The notes under the pieces were generated by a model that saw only the letters and a program-made list of their open reading frames with translations, made no database searches and was not told the DNA's origin. From assembly GCA_043749975.1 (NCBI GenBank), contig JAYVCL010000354.1, positions 1 through 9,844 of the forward strand: a stretch of 9,844 nt of DNA, written 5' to 3'. Made by a program: the position numbers and the translations under genes. Source of the stretch: JANYJJ01 sp043749975 (lineage in GTDB: Bacteria; Pseudomonadota; Gammaproteobacteria; Burkholderiales; Burkholderiaceae_C). Positions 1 through 7,353 of this stretch are shown here, one piece after another; positions within the stretch are counted from its first letter, which is position 1, and every line of letters starts with the position of its first letter.

Positions 1-2
1 GC

Positions 3-50
3 GGGGCTTACCGTCTGCAGTTTGCCTTCGGCGACGAATTGGGCTTGTAG
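3..50 (+). CDS. Possible C-terminal end of an upstream gene (partial)
   Basis: One forward frame is open from the left edge to a TAG at 48-50 and reads GAYRLQFAFGDELGL. The mix of hydrophobic and charged residues looks protein-like, but fifteen codons cannot identify a family, and an open stretch this short can arise by chance. If real, the gene lies on the same strand as the porin and ends about 250 bases before it. The GC-rich inverted repeat at 105-127 could be its terminator. Confidence 0.25.
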   Translation, partial: GAYRLQFAFGDELGL

Positions 51-104
51 GAATCACGACCATCCTTTCGTCGGACTCTTGCCCGCTCGCGTCAGCCACT
101 CAGT

Positions 105-127
105 CGCCGCGCTTTGGGCCCGCGGCG
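105..127. repeat. GC-only inverted repeat upstream of the porin
   Basis: CGCCGCG (105-111) and CGCGGCG (121-127) form a perfect 7-bp stem around a 9-base loop. No T-run follows on either strand, so it is not a textbook intrinsic terminator. It could end transcription from the left or fold in the porin leader RNA. Apart from this and the ribosome binding site at 289-294, I see nothing I can support in the 248 bases between 51 and 298. A TTTAAT at 200-205 resembles a -10 box but has no partner -35. Confidence 0.3.
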
Positions 128-298
128 TGAGCCCTGCGGGTGCCGTTGCTTGCCGCAGCGCCCACGCTGGGTGCCCGCCGGCCCGTCACACAAGTTCGGT
201 TTAATAGAGGTTCGTCCGCCTTTGTGAACGTTGTGAAAGGTGTTCTGAACTCAACCCGCGAGCCCCCAAACAGCGGCTCGCTCGAACCAGGAAGCGAC

Positions 299-1321
299 AT
301 GAAAAAACGCTCTTATCCATCTGCGCCGGCCACCCTGGCCGCGCTGGCCGTGCTGGCCGTACTGTCGGGCACCGCATCGGCCCAGTCGAACGTCACCGTC
401 TACGGACAGCTCGACCTGGGCGTGATCAAGGGCAACGGCGGCACGGCCACCAACCCCGGCGGCCTGGGCACCTCCAAGGCCTGGACGGTCGGCCAGGCGT
501 CGTCGTCGCGTCTCGGTTTTCGTGGCACGGAAGACCTGGGCGACGGCCTGTCGGCCCAGTTCCAGATCGAACACCGCTTCAACCCCGACACCGGTGCCGT
601 CAACAACGAGAAATCGTTCTGGAACGGGCGCTCGTTCGTGCAACTGAACAACCCCGCGCTGGGCAGCATCTACATTGGCCGCGAGTACATGCCGGTCTAC
701 TGGATCGACATCAAGTCGGACCCCTTCGGCGACGACGGTGTCGGCCAGGCCGGCGGTGTCGCACGTCGCGGCAACTATCAAACGCCGGATGCGGTGGGCA
801 ACGGCAGCCGCGCTTCGAATTCAATCGGCTACAAGACACCGAAGCTTGGCGGCTTCACCGCTTCGGCGGCTGTCGGCCTGAGCGAAGACACCGGCCTGGG
901 TCGGGTGCAGGGCTTCAACGCCGAATACGCGGCGGGCCCGCTGTATGCCGGCCTGGGCTATGAGCAGGTCAGCGGCGGCAGCAATGACGGCCGCGGCGTG
1001 TTCAACCTGGCCCTGCACTACAACCTGGGCTTCGTCAAGCCGATGCTCTATTTTGCGCAGGGCAAGACCGACGCCAACGGAAATACCAAGGCCAAGGTCG
1101 TGATGCTGGGAGCCACGGCACCGTTGGGCCAGGGCGTGTTGAAGGCGATGTATTTCAGACTCGACTCCGACATCGACACCCGTGACCGCTCGAAGTTCGG
1201 CCTGGGCTACAACTACCTGCTGAGCAAACGCACGACGCTGTATGCCGATCTGGGCGTGGCCAGGCAGTCGGGCCTGACCAACAACAACGCGTATGCCTTC
1301 GGTGTGAAGCACACGTTCTGA
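299..1321 (+). CDS. Outer-membrane porin, Gram-negative porin family (Porin_4/OmpC-like)
   Basis: The 340-residue product should be a trimeric 16-strand beta-barrel porin that lets small hydrophilic solutes cross the outer membrane. The start at 299 is chosen because AGGAAG sits at 289-294 and because it gives a clean signal peptide: MKKR, a hydrophobic core, then a cut after TASA at residue 28. The mature protein begins QSNVTVYGQLDLGV, the usual first strand of Burkholderiales porins. Family hallmarks follow: SSSRLGFRGTEDLGDGL (68-84), SIYIGRE before the constriction loop (about 123-129), and NSIGYKTPKLGGF (174-186). The chain ends in Phe (VKHTF), the C-terminal signal read by the BAM complex. 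Length matches the family. An earlier in-frame ATG at 140 would bury the signal peptide and is rejected. Substrate preference cannot be read from sequence. Confidence 0.95.
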   Translation: MKKRSYPSAPATLAALAVLAVLSGTASAQSNVTVYGQLDLGVIKGNGGTATNPGGLGTSKAWTVGQASSSRLGFRGTEDLGDGLSAQFQIEHRFNPDTGAVNNEKSFWNGRSFVQLNNPALGSIYIGREYMPVYWIDIKSDPFGDDGVGQAGGVARRGNYQTPDAVGNGSRASNSIGYKTPKLGGFTASAAVGLSEDTGLGRVQGFNAEYAAGPLYAGLGYEQVSGGSNDGRGVFNLALHYNLGFVKPMLYFAQGKTDANGNTKAKVVMLGATAPLGQGVLKAMYFRLDSDIDTRDRSKFGLGYNYLLSKRTTLYADLGVARQSGLTNNNAYAFGVKHTF

Positions 1322-1342
1322 TCGCTGGCAGGGCGGGGCAGG

Positions 1343-1360
1343 GCGCGGGTGACGCCGCGC
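1343..1360. repeat. GC-rich hairpin between the porin and gspA
   Basis: GCGCGG (1343-1348) and CCGCGC (1355-1360) are perfect complements around a 6-base loop. The hairpin lies 21 bases after the porin stop and 13 bases before the gspA start. It could attenuate read-through from the porin, but no U-tract follows, so terminator function is only a guess. Confidence 0.25.
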
Positions 1361-1373
1361 TATCCTTCGCGCC

Positions 1374-3137
1374 GTGTATTCGCAATTCTTCGGCCTGAAC
1401 CGAGAGCCGTTTTCCATCGCCCCTGATCCGCGCTTTTTGTTCATGAGCGAACGGCACCGCGAGGCGTTGGCGCACTTGCTTTACGGGCTGGACGGTGGCG
1501 GGGGCTTCGTGCTGCTGAGCGGCGAGATCGGTGCCGGCAAGACCACCGTGTGCCGCTGCTTCCTGGAGCAGATCCCGAAGCGTTGCAACGTGGCGTACAT
1601 CTTCAACCCCGAGCTCACCGTGGTCGAGCTGCTGAGGTCGGTGTGCGACGAGTTTCACATCCCGTTGCCGCATGCCGGCCCCGCGCCGGCGACGGTGAAA
1701 GACTTCGTCGACCCGCTGAACCAGTTCTTGCTCAAGACCCACGCGGTCGGGCAGAACAACGTGCTCATCATCGACGAAGCGCAGAACCTGTCGGCCGATG
1801 TGCTGGAGCAGTTGCGCCTGCTGACGAACCTGGAAACCAACGAGCGCAAGCTGCTCCAGATCGTCTTGATCGGCCAGCCCGAGTTGCGCGAGATGCTGGC
1901 CCGGCCCGAGCTGGAGCAACTGGCGCAGCGCGTCATCGCACGCTTTCATCTGGGTGCGTTGTCGCAAGCCGAGACGGCGCAATACATCCGGCATCGGCTT
2001 TCGGTGGCCGGGCTGCGCGGGGCCTTGCCCTTCGATCAAGCCGCATGGCAGCGCATCCACCAGCTCGCGCGCGGCATTCCCCGGCGCATCAATTTGCTGT
2101 GCGACCGGGCCTTGCTGGGCGCGTATGGCGGTGGCCACGCCAAGGTGAATCGCCGCATCGTCGAGCGGGCGGCCGAGGAGGTTTTCGGCCCCGCCGAAAC
2201 AGCCACGGCGGCGCGTTCCCGCCACCGGCGTGCGGCGTGGGTGGGCGCGGGCGTGGTCGCGGGCGCAGCGCTGGTCGGCGCAGTAACGCTGGCGGTGAAT
2301 GGCGGTCCGCGCCAGTCGGTACCTGCGGCCGTGGCCACCAGCGCGTCGGCATCTGCACTGGTGACCGCAACAGCAGCGGCAGCGGCAGCGGCAGCGGCAT
2401 CCAAGCCGGCCAGCGCTGCGCTGGCGACGAGTGCTGCTGCGGGTGACGTGGCCGCAGCCCCTGCGGCCTCTGCGTCGGCGTCTGCGGCCGCCACGGTGTT
2501 GTTCCTGACCCCGTCCGAGCTGCAAAGTGGTTTCAAGTCACCGCTGCGCAACGAGGCCGATGCCTGGCGCGAGCTTGCGCCGATGTGGAATCTCACCCTG
2601 GGCGACGGCGACCCGTGCCTGGCCGCGCGGCGCAGCCAGGTGCATTGCTTTCGCAGCAACAGCAATCTGGCGCTGATGCGTCAACTCGGCCGCCCCGGCA
2701 TCCTGACCCTGCGCTTTGAAAACGGCAAATCTGAATACGCGTTGCTGACCGGCTTGACGAACCAGGGTGCCACCTTGCGCGCCGGCGCTGTCGCGCAGAC
2801 GGTGTCGCTGGCGTCCCTGGCCGCGGTGTGGCGCGGCGAGTTCGCGACCTTCTGGCGCGCGCCGCCCGACTACCGCGACCGAGTCGTGGACGGCAGCAGA
2901 GGTGCGATGGTGGACGCGCTGGCGGCGCAGTTGGCCAAGTTCAACGGGCAGGCCGCGCCGGCAGTGTCACAGGCATTCGATGCCGCATTGAAATCGAAAC
3001 TGATTGCATTCCAGTTGACGCAGGGACTCAGCCCCGACGGGGTGGCCGGGCCGACCACGTTCATGCAGCTCAACCGCGCCACCGGCGTCGATGAACCGCG
3101 CCTGCAAACCGATCCACCACCACCCACCCAGAGATAA
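1374..3137 (+). CDS. gspA: GspA/ExeA-type AAA+ ATPase of type II secretion with a peptidoglycan-binding domain
   Basis: This 587-residue protein matches ExeA/GspA, the inner-membrane ATPase that works with GspB to move or assemble the secretin through the peptidoglycan. Domain order: an N-terminal MYSQFFGLNREPFSIAPDP signature; AAA+ core with Walker A GEIGAGKTT (about 50-58), Walker B VLIIDEAQNL (130-139), a LIGQPEL strand (165-171), and a GIPRRIN sensor region (234-240); one membrane span (about 288-309); an Ala/Ser-rich periplasmic linker (about 315-375); a region resembling the degenerate C39-peptidase-like domain of GspA proteins (about 377-495); and a PG_binding_1 repeat (LIAFQLTQGLSPDGVAGPTT, 543-562). 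The start is GTG at 1374 because the family begins MY-x-x-FFGL; no clear Shine-Dalgarno is visible. The C39-like part lacks the usual GHY motif, so it is probably not a protease. gspB follows after four bases. Confidence 0.93.
   Translation: MYSQFFGLNREPFSIAPDPRFLFMSERHREALAHLLYGLDGGGGFVLLSGEIGAGKTTVCRCFLEQIPKRCNVAYIFNPELTVVELLRSVCDEFHIPLPHAGPAPATVKDFVDPLNQFLLKTHAVGQNNVLIIDEAQNLSADVLEQLRLLTNLETNERKLLQIVLIGQPELREMLARPELEQLAQRVIARFHLGALSQAETAQYIRHRLSVAGLRGALPFDQAAWQRIHQLARGIPRRINLLCDRALLGAYGGGHAKVNRRIVERAAEEVFGPAETATAARSRHRRAAWVGAGVVAGAALVGAVTLAVNGGPRQSVPAAVATSASASALVTATAAAAAAAAASKPASAALATSAAAGDVAAAPAASASASAAATVLFLTPSELQSGFKSPLRNEADAWRELAPMWNLTLGDGDPCLAARRSQVHCFRSNSNLALMRQLGRPGILTLRFENGKSEYALLTGLTNQGATLRAGAVAQTVSLASLAAVWRGEFATFWRAPPDYRDRVVDGSRGAMVDALAAQLAKFNGQAAPAVSQAFDAALKSKLIAFQLTQGLSPDGVAGPTTFMQLNRATGVDEPRLQTDPPPPTQR
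2375..2398. repeat. AGCGGC hexanucleotide, four perfect copies, inside gspA
   Basis: Four uninterrupted copies of AGCGGC encode part of the alanine run in the periplasmic linker of GspA. The unit length is a multiple of three, so slippage would lengthen or shorten the linker by two alanines without breaking the frame. It may therefore vary between strains. Confidence 0.85.
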
Positions 3138-3141
3138 GGCG

Positions 3142-3852
3142 ATGTCCTACATTCTCGACGCACTCAGGCGCGCCGACTCCGAGCGCGAGCGCGGCTCGGT
3201 GCCGGGTTTGCACACGCAGTCGGCGTCGATGCCCCAGGCCGACGATTCGACGCCGCGCGGTGCCCGGCCCTGGTTGTGGCTCGTTGCCGGCTCGCTGCTG
3301 ATGTTGCTTGGCGCGCTGGCCTGGTTTCTTCTCGGGCGCCAAACGCTGCCGGCAGATCGCGCGTTCTTGGCGTCGGCATCTGCGGTGCCCGCGCCCGTGG
3401 TGCTGCCGACCGCATCGGCGACCCGCCTCAGCCCCGCCGCGTCTTCATCTGCCTTGCCCGTGCCCTTGCCCAAGCCCGTCCCCAGCGTGCGCAAGCCGGC
3501 GCTGCGGCCTGCGCCCGGGGTCGTCGGTGCAAAGGTCCCCAAAGCGTCGGCCAAGGTACAGGCCGCCGCCAGTGCAGCAGCATCGGCGGCATCGGCATCG
3601 GCACCTGCATTGGCAAAAGACGCCCGCATCTACACGCTGAACGAACTGCCGGACGAGGTGCGCAAAGACCTGCCGGCCTTGCAGATCGGTGGCGCGATGT
3701 ACTCGCAGACCGCCGTCAACCGAATGTTGATCGTCAATGGCCAACTATTCCACGAGGGCGACACTCTGGCCCCGGGGCTGGTGCTCGAACAGATCAAGCT
3801 GAGGTCGGCGGTGCTCAGGCTGAAGGGTTACCGGTACGGCATCAGCTTTTGA
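3142..3852 (+). CDS. gspB: GspB, type II secretion accessory protein
   Basis: The 236-residue product has the three parts of GspB/ExeB. The cytoplasmic N-terminus MSYILDALRRADSERERGSVPGL is diagnostic. A single membrane span follows (about 43-65), then a Pro/Ala/Ser-rich periplasmic linker (about 70-158). The C-terminal T2SSB domain (about 160-236) carries the family pattern YTLNELPDEVRKDLPAL, then MLIVNGQLFHEGD, and ends LKGYRYGISF. The start at 3142 is chosen because the family begins exactly here; an in-frame upstream ATG at 3091 would overlap gspA. Only four bases separate it from the gspA stop, so the two genes are almost certainly one transcript and the proteins act as a complex in the inner membrane. 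No other gsp genes lie in the window, so the main secretion operon must be elsewhere. Confidence 0.94.
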   Translation: MSYILDALRRADSERERGSVPGLHTQSASMPQADDSTPRGARPWLWLVAGSLLMLLGALAWFLLGRQTLPADRAFLASASAVPAPVVLPTASATRLSPAASSSALPVPLPKPVPSVRKPALRPAPGVVGAKVPKASAKVQAAASAAASAASASAPALAKDARIYTLNELPDEVRKDLPALQIGGAMYSQTAVNRMLIVNGQLFHEGDTLAPGLVLEQIKLRSAVLRLKGYRYGISF

Positions 3853-3891
3853 TGTCGCCGCACGTGTCGCGGGCGCCGTTGCTCGCCACGC

Positions 3892-4578
3892 TCAGCGGCA
3901 CGCCTCGGCAAGCCGCGGCGTCGGTCGGGTGGACTGGCCGATCGGATCGAGCTGGGCGCTGCGGGCTTCGCGCACGTCGACGCAGTCAGCGCCCCTGCGC
4001 ACACGGATGCGGCCATCGCCACGCGCTTCTTCGGTCGTGCGCTCATCACGGCCCAGTGCATCGGCCAGCTTGTCCGCGAAGCTCTTGTGCACGCTGTTTG
4101 CGCGCGGGTCGGCAACGGCCTGGGCGGCGGGTGACAAGGGTGTCGACGCTGCACGCGGCAGGCGCAGATCGAGCGCGGTGGGGCGGGGCGGTGGTGGTGC
4201 GGCCGGCGCAGGTTCAGACACGTCGGCCAGCGCCTCGGCAGGTTTCGCGGGCGTGACTGGTACAAACGTAGGCACAGGCACAGGCTCCGATCGTCGCGGT
4301 GCCCGCATAGGCAATCGAGGCGGCACGGCGCGCAGCGGCTGGCTGAGCGGCTGCACCGCAGCCGGCTCAGGCAGCAGGCGCAGCACGAAACGCCGCACCG
4401 GGTCTTGCTGCTGCGACAAGCGCGGGTGCTGGCGCTCGTTCAGCAGCAGCCACCCGAGTGCGCCGTGCAACAGCAACACCGGCACGATCAGCAGGCTACG
4501 CCGCACGCGCGCCGTGGCAAGCAAGGCCGCCCTTGGCGAGGGGCGGAGGTAATGGTTGGAATGCGGCACGGCAGGCAT
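3892..4578 (-). CDS. Unrecognised single-pass membrane protein with a proline-rich linker
   Basis: I do not recognise the family. The 228-residue product has a short basic N-terminus (RPSPRA, ARVRRS), one membrane span (about 29-46, LLIVPVLLLHGALGWLLL), and a long Pro/Ala-rich stretch (about 68-135). It ends in a mixed charged segment (about 165-228) containing GDGRIRVRRGADCVDVREA and finishing RLAEACR. The layout resembles TonB-type or GspB-type proteins that span the periplasm, but no TonB C-terminal domain is visible. Two C-terminal cysteines (199 and 227) could pair if that end is periplasmic. ATG at 4578 is preferred because the next upstream ATG (4608) would overlap the start codon of the divergent reductase; the ribosome binding site is weak and a GTG at 4569 is an alternative. 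It converges on gspB, whose stop is 39 bases away. That frame is coding by composition; function is unknown. Confidence 0.75.
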   Translation of the reverse strand: MPAVPHSNHYLRPSPRAALLATARVRRSLLIVPVLLLHGALGWLLLNERQHPRLSQQQDPVRRFVLRLLPEPAAVQPLSQPLRAVPPRLPMRAPRRSEPVPVPTFVPVTPAKPAEALADVSEPAPAAPPPPRPTALDLRLPRAASTPLSPAAQAVADPRANSVHKSFADKLADALGRDERTTEEARGDGRIRVRRGADCVDVREARSAQLDPIGQSTRPTPRLAEACR

Positions 4579-4606
4579 TGTCGTGGCTCGCCGTAAACTC
4601 GTTCGC

Positions 4607-5665
4607 ATGAACTCTTTTCCAACTGTCAGCCTCGGCCGCAGCGACCTGCGCGTCACGCCCATCTGCCTGGGCACCATGACCTTCGGTGAGCAGGTCGATG
4701 AAGCGGCCTCGCACGCGCTGCTCGACCACGCCCTCGCACGCGGCGTCAACTTCATCGACACCGCCGAGATGTACGCCGTGCCCACGCGGCGCGAAACCTA
4801 CGGCGCGTCTGAACGCATCATCGGCAACTGGCTGGCCAAGCGCCCTGGCGCACGCCAGAACGTGGTGCTCGCCACCAAGGTGGCCGGCCCGTCGCGCAAC
4901 ATGGACTGGGTGCGCAACGGCAGCGCCAACGTCAAACCGGCCGAGTTCGTGCAGGCTTGCGACGACAGCTTGCAGCGGCTGCGCAGCGACGTGATCGACC
5001 TGTATCAGATCCACTGGCCGAACCGCAACGCGCCGGCTTTCGGCGCGCTGTTCTTCGATCCGGCCAAGGACCGCGAATTCACCTCCATTCATGCGCAGCT
5101 CGAAGCGCTGGCCGGGCTGGTGAAGGCCGGCAAGGTGCGCCACATCGGCCTGTCGAACGAGACCCCGTGGGGCGTCAGCGAATTCCTGCGTCTGGCCGAA
5201 CTGCACGGCCTGCCGCGCGTGGTCAGCGTGCAGAACCCGTATGCGCTGGTGAACCGCGTGATCGACAACGGGCTCGACGAAACCCTGTACCGCCACGGCG
5301 TCTCGCTGCTGGCCTACTCGCCACTCGGCTTCGGCGTGTTGACCGGCAAATACGACGCCAGCGGCGCATCGCAGGCTGGCCGCTTGACCTTGTTCGATGC
5401 CTTCAAGCAGCAACGCTGGGCGCGGCCCGAGGCGTTCCACGCGGGCCGCCTGTACAACGCGCTGGCGCGCAAGCACGGCCTCACGCCGACCCGCATGGCG
5501 CTGGCCTTTTGCTACACCAACTGGCGCGTGGCCAGCACCATCATCGGCGTCACCAACCTGGCCCAACTCGACGAGAACATCGACGCCTGGGGCACCACCT
5601 TGTCGCCCGAGCTGCTGACCGAGATCGACGCCGTGAGGTGGCTGCACCGCGACCCGGCGCAGTGA
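4607..5665 (+). CDS. tas: Aldo/keto reductase, Tas family
   Basis: This 352-residue protein resembles E. coli Tas throughout, including GTMTFGEQ (22-29), NFIDTAEMYAVPTRRET (48-64), NWLAKRPG (74-81), KVAGPSRN (91-98), YQIHWPNR (133-140), SNETPWGV (183-190) and LLAYSPLGFGVLTGKY (234-249). The aldo/keto reductase tetrad is complete: Asp51, Tyr56, Lys91 and His136. It should be a cytoplasmic NADPH-dependent reductase of an aldehyde or ketone; the natural substrate of Tas is not established. Length fits the family (Tas itself is about 346). ATG at 4607 gives the typical Tas N-terminus; no good Shine-Dalgarno is visible. The start lies 28 bases from the start of the divergent membrane-protein gene, so the promoters must overlap the opposing coding sequences. 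Its stop overlaps an in-frame GTG of the next gene. Confidence 0.94.
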   Translation: MNSFPTVSLGRSDLRVTPICLGTMTFGEQVDEAASHALLDHALARGVNFIDTAEMYAVPTRRETYGASERIIGNWLAKRPGARQNVVLATKVAGPSRNMDWVRNGSANVKPAEFVQACDDSLQRLRSDVIDLYQIHWPNRNAPAFGALFFDPAKDREFTSIHAQLEALAGLVKAGKVRHIGLSNETPWGVSEFLRLAELHGLPRVVSVQNPYALVNRVIDNGLDETLYRHGVSLLAYSPLGFGVLTGKYDASGASQAGRLTLFDAFKQQRWARPEAFHAGRLYNALARKHGLTPTRMALAFCYTNWRVASTIIGVTNLAQLDENIDAWGTTLSPELLTEIDAVRWLHRDPAQ

Positions 5666-5685
5666 CCCGGCTCGACCCCCCTTTC

Positions 5686-6213
5686 ATGGCACGCAAAGAC
5701 CACGCCTCGGAAACCCCCGCCACGCAGTTGCTCAAGCGCCGCGCGGTCATCTACAGCGAGCACCTGTACGACTATGTCGAAGGTGGCGGCACGACAGAAT
5801 CGGCGCGCCAACTCAACGTGAGCGAACACCATGTGGTGAAGACGCTGGTGATGGAAGACGACACGGCCCAGCCGCTGATCGTGCTGATGCACGGCGACTG
5901 CCAGGTCAGCACGAAGAACCTGGCGCGCCAGATCGGGGCCAAGAAAGTACAAAACTGCAAGCCTGAGGTGGCCCAGCGTCACAGCGGCTACATGGTCGGC
6001 GGCACCTCGCCCTTCGGCACCAAAAAAGCGATACCGGTGTATGTGGAGAGCACCGTGCTCGAGCTGCCGTTGATCTTCATCAACGGGGGCCAGCGCGGCT
6101 ACCTGGTGGGCGTCGACCCGAAGGTGTTGGTGACCTTGCTGGGCGCGCGGCCGGTGCAGTGCGCCATCGGCGGCGCAGCACCGCCACCGGGGCCGTCGAA
6201 ATCGCAACGCTGA
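5686..6213 (+). CDS. ybaK: YbaK/EbsC-family aminoacyl-tRNA deacylase
   Basis: The 175-residue product belongs to the YbaK/EbsC group, related to the ProRS editing domain. Its E. coli member hydrolyses Cys-tRNA(Pro) in trans, correcting a prolyl-tRNA synthetase error in the cytoplasm. Visible family marks are ATQLLKRRAV near the start, HHVVKTLV with the conserved Lys52, QIGAKKV (82-88), AQRHSGYMVGGTSPFGTKK (96-114) and FINGGQRGYLVGV (131-143). Two starts are possible. ATG at 5686 matches the family start but lacks a clear ribosome binding site. GTG at 5662 adds eight residues and overlaps the tas stop as GTGA, which would couple translation. I annotate the ATG. The C-terminal tail GGAAPPPGPSKSQR extends past the family fold and is probably disordered. 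It is probably cotranscribed with tas. Confidence 0.92.
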   Translation: MARKDHASETPATQLLKRRAVIYSEHLYDYVEGGGTTESARQLNVSEHHVVKTLVMEDDTAQPLIVLMHGDCQVSTKNLARQIGAKKVQNCKPEVAQRHSGYMVGGTSPFGTKKAIPVYVESTVLELPLIFINGGQRGYLVGVDPKVLVTLLGARPVQCAIGGAAPPPGPSKSQR

Positions 6214-6304
6214 ATGCGAGCGCCGATGTCAGCCCGCGAGGTCGTGAGTTCGACATCGATTCTTGCAAGCGCAGAATAGTCTTGCTTCCATTCACGCAGC
6301 CTTC

Positions 6305-6991
6305 ATGCAGCTTCTCAATCCCGCCCTGGCCACCTTGGCCGCCTACCTGATCGGCTCGCTGTCGTTCGCGGTGATCGTCAGCCGGCTGATGGGCCTGCAT
6401 GATCCGCGCAGCTATGGCTCGGGCAACCCCGGCGCCACCAATGTGCTGCGCTCGGGCAACAAGCTGGCCGCAGGGCTCACGCTGCTGCTCGATGCGCTGA
6501 AGGGCTTCGTGCCGGTGTGGTGGGTGAACCAGTTCGGTGCCGGCTTTGGCTTCGGCGAGGGCACGCTGGCCCTGGTCGGGCTGGCGGCGTTCGTCGGTCA
6601 TTTGTGGCCGGTGTTTTTCAAGTTCGCAGGTGGCAAGGGCGTGGCCACGGCGGCCGGGGTGCTGATGGGCGCCAACCCCTGGCTCGGGCTGGCCACGCTG
6701 GCCACCTGGTTGATCATCGCGTTCTTCTTTCGCTATTCGTCGCTGGCGTCCATCGTCTCCGCTGCGTTCGCGCCGTTCTACCAGTTGCTGATCTGGGGCG
6801 GCGGGCCGCTGGCGTTGGCGGTGGGCGTGATGGGGCTGTTGCTGGTGTGGCGGCACAGCGCCAACATTCGCAAGCTGCTCAAGGGCACCGAGAGCCGGCT
6901 GGGGCAGAAGACTGATGCCTCGGCCCAGCATGCCGGGCAGCACGATGCCCAACACGCGAGCAAACACACCCGCCACGGAGCCAAGCGATGA
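6305..6991 (+). CDS. plsY: PlsY, acyl-phosphate:glycerol-3-phosphate acyltransferase
   Basis: PlsY transfers an acyl group from acyl phosphate to glycerol-3-phosphate, making lysophosphatidic acid, the first step of membrane phospholipid synthesis. The 228-residue product shows all three signature loops: GSGNPGATN (38-46), DALKGFVPVW (63-72) and FAGGKGVATAAGV (107-119). It has about five hydrophobic spans (roughly 8-28, 53-75, 86-104, 123-142 and 145-183, the last part possibly two). ATG at 6305 gives the normal family N-terminus; an in-frame ATG at 6263 adds an unrelated leader. The last 25 residues are an unusual soluble tail with His at 209, 213, 217, 221 and 224. The stop overlaps the start of the RidA gene as ATGA. 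No strong ribosome binding site is visible; the 91 bases before the gene hold no promoter I can support. Confidence 0.95.
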   Translation: MQLLNPALATLAAYLIGSLSFAVIVSRLMGLHDPRSYGSGNPGATNVLRSGNKLAAGLTLLLDALKGFVPVWWVNQFGAGFGFGEGTLALVGLAAFVGHLWPVFFKFAGGKGVATAAGVLMGANPWLGLATLATWLIIAFFFRYSSLASIVSAAFAPFYQLLIWGGGPLALAVGVMGLLLVWRHSANIRKLLKGTESRLGQKTDASAQHAGQHDAQHASKHTRHGAKR

Positions 6992-7353
6992 CCCAGGGAC
7001 TCAAGCGTTTTCATGTCGGCGACCGCCTGTCGGAGATGGCCGTGTTCAACCACACGGTCTATCTTGCGGGCCAGGTGCCGCGCGATGCCACCCAAGACAT
7101 TCGCGGCCAGACCGCACAGGTGCTGGCCATGGTCGACAAGCTGTTGAATGAGGCAGGCACCGACAGCGCGCACATTCTGATGGCGCAGATCTACCTTGCC
7201 GACATGGCCGATTTCAACGCCATGAACGAGGTCTGGGACGATTGGGTGGCGCTGGGCGACGCGCCGCCGCGCGCCACCGTTCAGGCCCGGCTCGCGCGAC
7301 CCGAGTGGAAGATCGAAGTGGTGGTGACGGCCGCCATTTCGGCCGGCGCATGA
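6988..7353 (+). CDS. RidA family protein (YjgF/YER057c/UK114)
   Basis: The 121-residue product has the length and pattern of RidA proteins: VYLAGQVPRDATQDIRGQT (24-42), a helix with VLAMVDKLLNEAG, LMAQIYLADMADFNAMNEVW (64-83), and the family signature PPRATVQARLARPEWKIEVVVTA (93-115). Arg95 and Glu110 are at the positions expected for the conserved Arg and Glu of the cleft between subunits. RidA proper hydrolyses reactive enamine/imine intermediates left by PLP-dependent enzymes; many paralogues have unproven substrates, so I give no symbol. A good Shine-Dalgarno (GGAG, 6977-6980) lies seven bases before the ATG. It overlaps plsY upstream and the glutaredoxin gene downstream, both as ATGA, so the three are likely cotranscribed and translationally coupled. 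Confidence 0.93.
   Translation: MTQGLKRFHVGDRLSEMAVFNHTVYLAGQVPRDATQDIRGQTAQVLAMVDKLLNEAGTDSAHILMAQIYLADMADFNAMNEVWDDWVALGDAPPRATVQARLARPEWKIEVVVTAAISAGA

Noticed and set aside
200..205. TTTAAT as a -10 box for the porin
   Set aside because: No acceptable -35 lies 16-18 bases upstream, and the region has no other support.
1155..2525. Minus-strand frame of 456 codons opposite gspA
   Set aside because: Low-complexity Arg/Gly/Gln composition, antisense to the clear AAA+ ATPase.
3276..4256. Long forward frame of 326 codons overlapping gspB and the opposing membrane-protein gene
   Set aside because: It is arginine- and glycine-rich in the way shadow frames of GC-rich genes are, and it crosses two better supported genes.
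4496..5647. Minus-strand frame of 383 codons opposite tas
   Set aside because: Antisense shadow of the aldo/keto reductase, whose catalytic residues are all in the forward frame.
6241..6280. Possible promoter before plsY (TTCGAC with CAGAAT 17 bases on)
   Set aside because: Both boxes match the consensus poorly, so it is no better than chance.
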